Of a stretch of 6,006 nt of DNA, positions 1 through 5,503 are shown one piece after another. This DNA comes from an uncultured Mycoplasmatota bacterium. Its GTDB lineage: Bacteria; Bacillota_I; Bacilli_A; RF39; UBA660. The notes under the pieces are model-generated. The model did no database searches and was not told the DNA's origin. It saw only the letters and a list, made by a program, of their open reading frames with translations. Position 1 is the first letter of the stretch. Each line of letters begins with the position of its first letter. Both the position numbers and the translations under genes were made by a program. The stretch is from NCBI GenBank assembly GCA_900553045.1, contig USBW01000046.1, positions 1 to 6,006 on the forward strand, in the 5' to 3' direction.

Positions 1-2
1 AT

Positions 3-30
3 TTGTTTTTCATAAAAGATGTGTTATACT
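3..30 (+). promoter_or_regulatory. Candidate extended -10 promoter upstream of the smr gene
   Basis: A -35-like TTGTTT (3-8) and a -10-like TATACT (25-30) are separated by 16 bases. TG at 22-23 gives an extended -10 (TGT-TATACT). Transcription would start near 37 and leave a leader of about 75 bases before the smr gene. The same TATACT box occurs in the polymerase and tRNA promoters of this window, which supports the reading. The -10 overlaps the left arm of an inverted repeat (13-54). The promoter is inferred from sequence only. Confidence 0.5.
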
Positions 31-54
31 TCTTAGGTAGCAACACATCTTTTA
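13..54. repeat. Perfect 13-bp inverted repeat around a promoter
   Basis: The arms 13-25 and 42-54 (core AAAGATGTGTT / AACACATCTTT) are perfectly complementary around a 16-base spacer. The left arm ends inside the -10 hexamer at 25-30, and the predicted start (about 37) lies in the spacer. It could be the terminator hairpin of a gene left of the window, since the right arm ends in TTTT and runs into AT-rich sequence. It could instead be an operator for a dimeric repressor. The sequence does not decide between these. Confidence 0.55.
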
Positions 55-62
55 ATTTAAAT

Positions 63-95
63 AAGAAGTCTATTTATGTAGATTTTTTCTTTTTT
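63..95 (+). terminator. AU-rich U-tailed hairpin in the smr leader (terminator or attenuator)
   Basis: Bases 63-72 can pair with 79-88 across the 6-base loop TTTATG, giving 10 bp with two G-T pairs. The sequence then runs C followed by six T (90-95). The T-run directly abuts the Shine-Dalgarno sequence of the smr gene (AGGAAGGGA, 96-104). The stem is weak. It may end transcription from the left, or partly attenuate the leader started near 37. Confidence 0.4.
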
Positions 96-111
96 AGGAA
101 GGGAAGATAAT

Positions 112-390
112 ATGTATGATTTAAGCCACTATGTCTTTTTTAATAATATTTTAAAAATTGATTTACATGGAATGAATCGTTATGAAGCTTTGATTGCTGT
201 AAAAGATTTCATTTATGATGCTTATTTATTAAATACTAATTATATTGCTATTATTCATGGTAAGGGTGAGGGTATTTTACGTAAGACCGTTTGGGATATT
301 CTAAAAAAAAGTCCTTATGTCGTATCTTTCCAATTAGATTATTATAATAGTGGGGCGACGGTAGTCCTATTAAAAAAACGCTTAAATTAA
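112..390 (+). CDS. Small standalone Smr-domain protein
   Basis: A 92-residue protein that is almost entirely one Smr domain, the fold found at the C-terminus of MutS2. Two family signatures are visible: DLHG at residues 17-20 followed by an EA helix, and HGKGEGILR at 49-57. The typical GATVV final strand lies at 81-85. Smr domains bind nucleic acid, and some are nucleases in which the DLHG and HGKG segments contribute to the active site. Whether this short form cleaves DNA or RNA cannot be seen. No MutS ATPase part is present, and the strong Shine-Dalgarno sequence at 96-104, seven bases before the ATG, argues that this is a complete small gene and not a MutS2 remnant. Its 3' end overlaps the hairpin that appears to terminate the convergent sspI. 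It contains an A8 run (303-310). Confidence 0.88.
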   Translation: MYDLSHYVFFNNILKIDLHGMNRYEALIAVKDFIYDAYLLNTNYIAIIHGKGEGILRKTVWDILKKSPYVVSFQLDYYNSGATVVLLKKRLN

Positions 391-393
391 GCG
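372..393 (-). terminator. Intrinsic terminator of sspI, embedded in the smr 3' end
   Basis: On the minus strand, just past the sspI stop, CGCTTA (393-388) pairs with TAAGCG (384-379) across a 3-base loop and is followed by seven T (378-372). This is a compact intrinsic terminator. It lies wholly inside the last codons and stop of the convergent smr gene. On the plus strand the same hairpin has only an interrupted T-rich tail (CTTATTTGACTTTTT), so it is a poorer terminator for smr. Confidence 0.75.
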
Positions 394-394
394 C

Positions 395-613
395 TTATTT
401 GACTTTTTCTTGGACTATCTTAGCAATTTCTTCTTTTTCTTTAGTACTTAGATCTGGCCAGAACAGACTTAAGATCACACCTAGTCCTGGTAAGACTAAT
501 TCGTCTTTATCTTTACTTCCTTCATCAATTAACTTGATAATATTTTCTAAACTTTCGCCTTTAATATTATCAATTATACTGTCTTTGATTGAAATATCCA
601 TATTTATCACCAT
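395..613 (-). CDS. sspI: Small acid-soluble spore protein SspI
   Basis: A 72-residue minus-strand protein resembling Bacillus SspI, a minor small acid-soluble protein made in the forespore and stored in the spore core. It has the family's N-terminal pattern from residue 5 (MDISIKDSIIDNIKG) and the diagnostic LPGLGVI block at 41-47 followed by FW at 51-52, then a charged C-terminal helix. The length matches the usual roughly 70 residues. ATG at 613 is preferred: AAGGA (627-623) lies nine bases upstream. ATG at 601 aligns better with the Bacillus start but has only GGTGAT four bases away. A TATAAT lies at 644-639 with a poor -35. I could not find a convincing sigma-G promoter. It is monocistronic, convergent with smr and divergent from lemA. 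The exact molecular role of SspI is not established. Confidence 0.82.
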   Translation of the reverse strand: MVINMDISIKDSIIDNIKGESLENIIKLIDEGSKDKDELVLPGLGVILSLFWPDLSTKEKEEIAKIVQEKVK

Positions 614-638
614 TGTTAGTTTTCCTTTATTCTTAAAA

Positions 639-644
639 ATTATA
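639..644 (-). promoter_or_regulatory. Possible -10 box for sspI
   Basis: The minus strand reads TATAAT from 644 to 639, which would start transcription near 632, just ahead of the sspI Shine-Dalgarno sequence (627-623). The position for a -35 holds only TTTTTA. Forespore genes are normally read by sigma-G, whose -10 is closer to CATANTA, so this box may be a chance AT-rich match. Confidence 0.3.
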
Positions 645-652
645 CATAAGGC

Positions 653-681
653 TTGATAATTTAAAAAAAATAAAATATAAT
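653..681 (+). promoter_or_regulatory. Sigma-A promoter of lemA
   Basis: TTGATA (653-658, five of six to consensus) and a perfect TATAAT (676-681) are separated by exactly 17 bases, with an A8 run (663-670) in the spacer. The start would fall near 688, giving a leader of only about 15 bases that contains AGGAGG (690-695), seven bases before the lemA ATG. It is the best core promoter in the window and is probably constitutive and strong. It overlaps the likely upstream region of the divergent sspI. Confidence 0.8.
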
Positions 682-702
682 TTAAGCATAGGAGGAATAG
701 AA

Positions 703-1254
703 ATGACAGTACTTTATATTATTATTGCGATTGTAGTAATTATTGTTTTATACTTTTTGTTCACTTACAACTCATTAGTAAACTTACGCAATAGAGTTAA
801 AGATCAGTGGGCTCAGGTAGATGTTTTCTTAAAAAGAAGAGCAGATCTTATCCCTAATTTAGTTGAAACTGTTAAAGGATATGCTAAACATGAAAAAGGG
901 ACTTTAGAAGAGGTAATAAAAGCACGTAACACTTATCTTTCTGCTAAGACACCAGAAGAAGAGATGAAAGCTGCTGGTGATTTTGAAAAGACAATTAGTA
1001 AGTTGTTAGCTTTAACAGAAAACTATCCTGATTTGAAGGCCAATCAAAATTTTATCTCTTTACAAAATGATCTAAAAGATTCAGAAGATAAAATTTCTAC
1101 TGCTCGTGAGTTTTATAATGATACAGTTTTAACTTATAATAATAAAGTTGAAATGATTCCATCATGTATCGTAGCAAAAATGGCTGGCTTTAAGATGGCT
1201 TCTTACTTTGAAGCGACAGAAGCTGATAGAGAAGTACCAAAGGTACAATTTTAG
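703..1254 (+). CDS. lemA: LemA family membrane protein
   Basis: A 183-residue protein with one N-terminal membrane segment (about residues 4-20) followed by a long helical domain, as in LemA proteins. Conserved family segments include W36 with RRADLIPNLV (45-54) and GYAKHE (59-64), NYPDLKANQ (107-115) with FISLQ (117-121), STAREFYN (132-139) and a C-terminal REVPKVQF (176-183). The fold is a helical bundle anchored in the cytoplasmic membrane. Its biochemical role is not established. ATG 703 is supported by AGGAGG seven bases upstream. The next gene encodes a DUF2207 membrane protein, a frequent partner of LemA, which suggests a joint envelope function. The stop codon forms the base of an intrinsic-terminator hairpin, so lemA is probably made in excess of its partner. 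Length and motifs are those of a complete gene. Confidence 0.95.
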   Translation: MTVLYIIIAIVVIIVLYFLFTYNSLVNLRNRVKDQWAQVDVFLKRRADLIPNLVETVKGYAKHEKGTLEEVIKARNTYLSAKTPEEEMKAAGDFEKTISKLLALTENYPDLKANQNFISLQNDLKDSEDKISTAREFYNDTVLTYNNKVEMIPSCIVAKMAGFKMASYFEATEADREVPKVQF

Positions 1255-1278
1255 ACTTACGATTGTAAGTCTTTTTTT
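1254..1278 (+). terminator. Intra-operon intrinsic terminator between lemA and the DUF2207 gene
   Basis: GACTTAC (1254-1260) pairs perfectly with GTAAGTC (1265-1271) around a GATT loop, and seven T follow (1272-1278). The first G is the last base of the lemA TAG stop. The T-run directly abuts the Shine-Dalgarno sequence AGGAG (1279-1283) of the next gene. No room is left for a separate promoter after the hairpin, so the downstream gene probably relies on read-through. Confidence 0.8.
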
Positions 1279-1288
1279 AGGAGAGAAT

Positions 1289-3124
1289 ATGAAAAAGTTA
1301 TTTTTAAATTTACTATTTTTAACAATTGTTTTTGTGCCATCATTTGTTTTAGCGAGCGATGTCGACTATAAAATTAATGATTTTTATATTGATGCGCAAA
1401 TTTTGAGTGATGGTGATGTCAGGGTTTGTGAATATATTGAACAAAGGGGTACTTTTAATGGGTATGTAAGAGAGATCTTCTATGATACCGGTATAAATAA
1501 GTATCGAGCAAGTAATTTAAGTAATTTAGAAGTTTCTGCTTATGAAGTAAAAGATGATAATTATCTTAAAACTAACAGTTATACCCTAGTAAATTCTGCT
1601 TCTAAGGGCGATCGTTATAAGTATACCGTTGATAATCGAGCAAGTGGAGTAGAAGTGACGATGTATCAGGCAACTTCTAGATCTAGTGCTTACTATCAGA
1701 TCTGTTATACCTTGGAGGACCTTATTTTAATTCATGAGGACGTAGCAGAACTTTATTATAGTTTCATTCCTGATGGGTTTGCTGATGATCTTTATAATGT
1801 TCGTATTAAGGTTACTTTGCCAGGAAATGATCAAAATTTCCGCGTTTGGGCTCATGGGCCTTTATATGGTAACGTTACTAGCGAGGTAGGTGATCCTCAA
1901 AGCAACTCTTTTGCTGTAGCTTCTATTGATGAGCTTGCTATGTATAGTCCAGTAGCTCTACGCCTTACTTTTGATAAATCTTTAGTACCAGAGGGCGAAA
2001 AAACTGACAATGAAAAAGCTTTACAATCAATTATTGATGAAGAGACAACTTATGCTAATGAAGCCAATCAACAAAGGCTTATTTCTAGAATCATAGTAGG
2101 TCTTCAGATTGCTTCTTTTGTAGGTTATGTAATTTTCTTAATTATTATTACGATCTGGCATTATCTAAAACATGATAAAGAGTATCAAACTAATTTTGCG
2201 ATGCAGTACTATCGCAATTTTCCTAATGACTATGGTCCTGAGATCTTAGAGTATCTTTTAGATTGTAACATTACTACCAAAGGCTATTCAGCTTGCATTT
2301 TAAATATTATTTACAAAAAAGGACTAGTAGTAGAAAAAGGAAAGACAGAAAAAGATTATAATCTTGTAAAAAGTACACCAACTAAAGAACTTAATAAAAT
2401 TGAAAGTGACGTCGTCGACTTTTTGATAAATGAAATTGGTAATGGAGAAAAAGTCAGCATTAAAGCCATTAAAAATTATGGTAAAAGTGAGAAAAAAGCT
2501 AAAAAGTTACTAGATAATTTCAATGATTTTAAACAGCGATCTACTAATATAGCTAAAACTTATAAATTTTTTGAAGAGAAAAGAGGTACTTGGAAGATTG
2601 TCTTAATTCTTATTTTAGGAATTGCTGTCAGTTTCTTTGTTTCTTCTTTATCGACAATTTTAATGATTCTTACTTTAGTTTTAATGATCGTTGCTACGGT
2701 CTATGTCTCTATTAGTAAGAAACGTACTAAAAGTGGAGCTTTGGAGTATGCTAAGTGGATGGCTTTTAAAAGATTCTTAAAAGACTTTGGCCGTATGGAC
2801 GAAAAAGAGTTACCAGAGGTGATTCTTTGGGATAAGTACTTAGTTTATGCAACAGTTTTAGGAGTAGCTGATGAGCTTGAGAAGACGATGAAAATTAAGA
2901 TTGAAGCGATGCAGGAGCAGGATGTCACTTTAACAGATATTTATCTTACGCATTATTTAATTCATGCTAATCTTACTAGTTCGATAAATCGCGCAGTGGG
3001 GTCTGCTGTTAACACTTCGCATGCGACTATTGCTTCGTCTAACTCTTCAAGCGGTGGCGGTTACGGCGGTGGTTTCTCAGGCGGCGGCTTTGGTAGCGGC
3101 GGCGGTGGTGGCCACGGTTTCTAA
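1289..3124 (+). CDS. DUF2207 (YciQ-like) membrane protein with Gly-rich tail
   Basis: A 611-residue membrane protein. It has a signal peptide (Lys at 2-3, hydrophobic 4-21, likely cut after VLA at 22), then an extracytoplasmic DUF2207 domain to about residue 260 with the signature WAHGP (187-191). A membrane segment follows at about 268-290, then a charged cytoplasmic-looking region and two hydrophobic helices at about 437-455 and 457-478. A last domain ends in a tail of roughly 26 residues, more than half Gly with Ser/Phe/Tyr (586-611). The function of DUF2207 proteins is unknown; pairing with lemA is recurrent. The frame is open upstream to 1208, inside lemA. ATG 1289 is chosen because AGGAG (1279-1283) precedes it by five bases and the signal peptide starts there. 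The tail is encoded by GGC-rich codons that stand out from the AT-rich surroundings. Confidence 0.9.
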   Translation: MKKLFLNLLFLTIVFVPSFVLASDVDYKINDFYIDAQILSDGDVRVCEYIEQRGTFNGYVREIFYDTGINKYRASNLSNLEVSAYEVKDDNYLKTNSYTLVNSASKGDRYKYTVDNRASGVEVTMYQATSRSSAYYQICYTLEDLILIHEDVAELYYSFIPDGFADDLYNVRIKVTLPGNDQNFRVWAHGPLYGNVTSEVGDPQSNSFAVASIDELAMYSPVALRLTFDKSLVPEGEKTDNEKALQSIIDEETTYANEANQQRLISRIIVGLQIASFVGYVIFLIIITIWHYLKHDKEYQTNFAMQYYRNFPNDYGPEILEYLLDCNITTKGYSACILNIIYKKGLVVEKGKTEKDYNLVKSTPTKELNKIESDVVDFLINEIGNGEKVSIKAIKNYGKSEKKAKKLLDNFNDFKQRSTNIAKTYKFFEEKRGTWKIVLILILGIAVSFFVSSLSTILMILTLVLMIVATVYVSISKKRTKSGALEYAKWMAFKRFLKDFGRMDEKELPEVILWDKYLVYATVLGVADELEKTMKIKIEAMQEQDVTLTDIYLTHYLIHANLTSSINRAVGSAVNTSHATIASSNSSSGGGYGGGFSGGGFGSGGGGGHGF

Positions 3125-3136
3125 TTAAATGATTTT

Positions 3137-3169
3137 AAAAACTTCATTAAAAATTTAATGGAGTTTTTT
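3137..3169 (+). terminator. Intrinsic terminator of the lemA-DUF2207 operon
   Basis: Bases 3137-3150 pair with 3155-3168 (core ACTTCATTAA / TTAATGGAGT) around a 4-base loop, giving a 14-bp stem with one G-T pair. The 3' arm ends in a run of six T (3164-3169). It lies 13 bases past the DUF2207 stop and directly before the next promoter. Confidence 0.88.
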
Positions 3170-3170
3170 C

Positions 3171-3199
3171 TTGCAAACAAATGTTTTGGATAGTATACT
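3171..3199 (+). promoter_or_regulatory. Sigma-A promoter of the Y-family polymerase gene
   Basis: TTGCAA (3171-3176) and TATACT (3194-3199) are 17 bases apart. Transcription would begin near 3206, leaving a short leader that includes AGGTGGG. This start would make the in-frame GTG at 3208 almost leaderless and favours the ATG at 3220. A LexA-box-like dyad overlaps the -35 and spacer. Confidence 0.75.
3174..3187. promoter_or_regulatory. Candidate LexA (DinR) SOS box
   Basis: CAAACAAATGTTTT agrees with the Bacillus SOS box CGAACRNRYGTTYC at 12 of 14 positions. The differences are A for G at the second base and T for C at the last. It overlaps the end of the -35 and the spacer of the promoter, where bound LexA would block RNA polymerase. 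The downstream gene is a translesion polymerase, a classic SOS target. Confidence 0.65.
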
Positions 3200-3219
3200 T
3201 TAAGTAGGTGGGTGGTACT

Positions 3220-4437
3220 ATGGAAAGAATCGTTATGCACATTGATGTTAATAATGCTTTTTTATCCTGGTCTGCTCTTGATCTTTTAAATAAAGGTTAT
3301 AGGACGGATATTAGAGAGATCGATGCTGTTATTGGTGGTGATGAAGAAAAACGCAAAGGAATTGTTCTTGCTAAATCGACTTCTTGTAAAGCTAAAGGCA
3401 TTAAAACTGCCGATACCTTATATCAAGCAAGATTAAAGTGTCCTAATTTGCAGATTTTTGCTCCTAATTTTCCTTTTTATAAGAAAAAATCTTCAGAACT
3501 TTTTACGCTTTTAAGAACTTATACCCCAGATATTGAAGTGGCTTCTATTGATGAGTGTTACTTAGACTATGGTAAAGTTAAACGTCTATACGGTGATGAA
3601 GTAAAGTTTGCTTATCAACTGAAAGCAAGAATTAAAAAAGAACTGGGGTTTACGGTTAATATTGGGATAGCTAATAATAAATTTTGTGCTAAGATGGCTT
3701 CAGATTTTAGTAAGCCAGATAAAGTTCATACTTTATTTAAAAGTGAAGTTAAAACTAAAATGTTTCCTTTGCCTATTGAAGATCTTTTTGGAATTGGGAA
3801 AAGGTCTGCTTTAAAACTTCGAGAAATCGGCATTAATACGGTTAAAGATCTAGCTTTATATGATCGCAGTAAACTTTATAAATTTTTTAAAAACATGGCC
3901 TTTGTTATGATCGATCATGCTAATGGGCTTGATGATGAAGAAGTGGATGGTAGTCCTTATACACCTAAAGGAATTGGCAATGAATTAACTTTAGTAGAAA
4001 ACACTAGTGATAGAAATCTGATCTATGATTATTTAGAGGCCATTGCTGGTAATTTGGCCTTTCGTTTGCGAAGAGATAACAAGTTTGCTAGAGTAGTTTG
4101 CGTAACTTTTAAAGATGCACTCTTTAGAAGAAAAAATCATCAAAAAAAGCTTGTTAATCCTACGTGTAATAAAGATGTTATCTTTAACAGTGCCAAAAGT
4201 ATTTTTAATGAGATGTATAACGGTTATGAAGAGATAAGATTAATTGGTATTAGACTTGATAGTCTAACTAGTGCTGCTTATTATCAATCATCTTTATTTG
4301 AGGATGTGGAACAAAAAATCAAAGATGATAAATTAGCAAAAGTTTTAGACAACTTAAAAGATAAGTATGGTAAGGATATCATTAAAAAAGCTAATTTTTC
4401 CTCTAAGGACAATATTGAATTTAAGGAATTAAAGTAA
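3220..4437 (+). CDS. dinB: Y-family translesion DNA polymerase (Pol IV/DinB-like)
   Basis: A 405-residue Y-family polymerase, which copies past damaged template bases at low fidelity. The palm begins HIDVNNAFLSW, with metal-binding D9 and a likely steric-gate F14. The second catalytic motif SIDECYLDYG supplies D111 and E112. A thumb helix-hairpin-helix reads DLFGIGKRSALKLREIGI (188-205), followed by a little-finger domain. Near the C-terminus QSSLF (356-360) matches the beta-clamp-binding motif QxxLF, so the enzyme should work with the sliding clamp. The usual YxAR contact loop is replaced by T54-S-C-K57, as in a clostridial/Bacilli subgroup as I recall it. ATG 3220 is preferred over GTG 3208 because AGGTG (3206-3210) sits nine bases upstream and the predicted transcript starts near 3206. 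A LexA box over the promoter suggests SOS induction. It is a single-gene unit with its own promoter and terminator. Confidence 0.92.
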   Translation: MERIVMHIDVNNAFLSWSALDLLNKGYRTDIREIDAVIGGDEEKRKGIVLAKSTSCKAKGIKTADTLYQARLKCPNLQIFAPNFPFYKKKSSELFTLLRTYTPDIEVASIDECYLDYGKVKRLYGDEVKFAYQLKARIKKELGFTVNIGIANNKFCAKMASDFSKPDKVHTLFKSEVKTKMFPLPIEDLFGIGKRSALKLREIGINTVKDLALYDRSKLYKFFKNMAFVMIDHANGLDDEEVDGSPYTPKGIGNELTLVENTSDRNLIYDYLEAIAGNLAFRLRRDNKFARVVCVTFKDALFRRKNHQKKLVNPTCNKDVIFNSAKSIFNEMYNGYEEIRLIGIRLDSLTSAAYYQSSLFEDVEQKIKDDKLAKVLDNLKDKYGKDIIKKANFSSKDNIEFKELK

Positions 4438-4460
4438 TTTAGTTTCTTTTTTTCTTTTTT
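4423..4460 (+). terminator. AU-rich intrinsic terminator after the polymerase gene
   Basis: Bases 4423-4433 can pair with 4438-4449 around the loop GTAA if T4443 is bulged, giving 11 bp with two G-T pairs. The 3' arm runs into T7 (4447-4453), C, T6 (4455-4460). The hairpin overlaps the stop codon at 4435-4437. The stem is weak, but the long T tract supports termination. Confidence 0.55.
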
Positions 4461-4465
4461 AAGCT

Positions 4466-4471
4466 TATAAT
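4466..4471 (+). promoter_or_regulatory. Possible -10 box for galE
   Basis: A perfect TATAAT follows the T-rich tract. At 17 bases upstream there is only TTTCTT (4443-4448), and no extended -10 is present. Transcription would begin near 4478 and give a leader of about nine bases with only a weak Shine-Dalgarno sequence (GGTG, 4478-4481). If the preceding terminator works, galE needs a promoter here. Confidence 0.4.
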
Positions 4472-4486
4472 TAAATTGGTGATATA

Positions 4487-5488
4487 ATGAAGATTTTAGT
4501 AACTGGGGGAACGGGTTTTATAGGCAGTCATACGATTGTTGAACTTTTAAATGCAGGTTATGAAGTTGTAGCTATTGATAATTTTGCTAATTCTAAAAGA
4601 AGCGTTCTTGCAAGAATTAAAGAAATTACAGGCAAAGACTTTTCTTTTTATGAAGGTGATGTCTGCGATCCTGTTATTTTAGATAAGATTTTTAAGGAGC
4701 ATGATATTTCAGCAGTTATCCATTTTGCAGGTTTCAAAGCGGTTGGTGAGTCGGTTGCAAAACCTTTGATGTATTATCGTAACAATTTAGATTCTACTTT
4801 GAATTTATGTGAAATTATGCAAAAGTATAATTGCAAAAGACTAGTATTTTCTTCTAGTGCGACGGTTTATGGCAATCCTCTTAGTCTGCCAATTAAAGAG
4901 GATTTTCCACTTTCAACTACTAATCCTTATGGAACAACTAAATTGATGATCGAAAGAATTTTAAAAGATCTTGCTAATTCTGATCCTGATTGGCAGATCG
5001 TGATCTTGCGTTACTTTAACCCAATTGGTGCCCATGAGAGTGGTTTACTAGGGGAAGATCCTAATGATATTCCTAATAATCTTATGCCTTATGTCGTTAA
5101 AGTTGCTTTAGGGAAACTGCCAAAGCTCTCTATTTTTGGCGATGATTACGACACTGATGATGGAACGGGAGTTAGAGACTATATTCATGTAGTCGATCTA
5201 GCGTTGGGTCATTTGAAAGCGTTAGATAAAGTTTTATCTTCTAAAGGAGTTAATATTTATAATTTAGGAACGGGCAAGGGAGTGAGTGTCCTTACTTTAG
5301 TTAAAACTTTTGAAGAAGTTAATGGAGTTACTGTTCCATATGTTATTACCGAAAGACGCCCTGGCGATATTGCTGCTTGTTATGCTGATGCTACTAAAGC
5401 TAAAGAAGAGTTAGGGTGGGAAGCAAAGTTAGATCTTGCTAAGATGTGTGAAGATGCTTATCGTTTTTTACAAAAAAATAAAGATTAA
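4487..5488 (+). CDS. galE: UDP-glucose 4-epimerase
   Basis: A 333-residue extended short-chain dehydrogenase/reductase that interconverts UDP-glucose and UDP-galactose in the cytoplasm, using bound NAD. It has the N-terminal Rossmann motif GGTGFIG (7-13), D31 at the NAD ribose position, SSSAT (122-126) with catalytic S124, and the Y148-xxx-K152 pair. It also has the GalE hallmark RYFNPIGAHESGLLGEDP and a C-terminal ERRPGD substrate loop. Length and residue numbering match E. coli GalE closely (S124, Y149, K153). It supplies UDP-galactose for envelope polysaccharides or serves galactose breakdown. No galK or galT is next to it, which slightly favours glycan supply, though the window is short. 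An epimerase for N-acetylated sugars is possible, because GalE paralogues differ in specificity. It is followed 15 bases later by an ASCH-domain gene, probably co-transcribed. Confidence 0.94.
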   Translation: MKILVTGGTGFIGSHTIVELLNAGYEVVAIDNFANSKRSVLARIKEITGKDFSFYEGDVCDPVILDKIFKEHDISAVIHFAGFKAVGESVAKPLMYYRNNLDSTLNLCEIMQKYNCKRLVFSSSATVYGNPLSLPIKEDFPLSTTNPYGTTKLMIERILKDLANSDPDWQIVILRYFNPIGAHESGLLGEDPNDIPNNLMPYVVKVALGKLPKLSIFGDDYDTDDGTGVRDYIHVVDLALGHLKALDKVLSSKGVNIYNLGTGKGVSVLTLVKTFEEVNGVTVPYVITERRPGDIAACYADATKAKEELGWEAKLDLAKMCEDAYRFLQKNKD

Positions 5489-5503
5489 AACTGTGAGGTA
5501 GTT

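Noticed and set aside
1..13. Possible minus-strand gene start (ATG at 13 reading MKNK) leaving the window
   Set aside because: Only four codons are visible and there is no Shine-Dalgarno sequence in the bases before it.
3..110. Open plus-strand frame running from the left edge to a TAA at 108-110, which could be the end of an upstream gene
   Set aside because: Its product is low-complexity (Phe/Lys/Asn-rich), it spans an inverted repeat, a promoter-like element and a U-tailed hairpin, and it looks like non-coding AT-rich DNA.
399..656. Plus-strand open frame of 85 codons opposite sspI
   Set aside because: It overlaps sspI almost entirely, has no Shine-Dalgarno sequence, and its Ser/Leu/Ile-rich product is what the antisense of sspI would give. 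The minus-strand reading matches a known family.
1208..1288. Upstream extension of the DUF2207 reading frame into lemA
   Set aside because: ATG 1208 has no ribosome site, lies within lemA, and would put 27 charged residues before a clear signal peptide. ATG 1289 has AGGAG five bases away.
3208..3219. GTG start four codons upstream of the polymerase ATG
   Set aside because: The predicted transcript begins near 3206, so GTG 3208 would have no leader. AGGTG (3206-3210) is well placed for ATG 3220, which gives the usual short N-terminus before HIDVNNAF.
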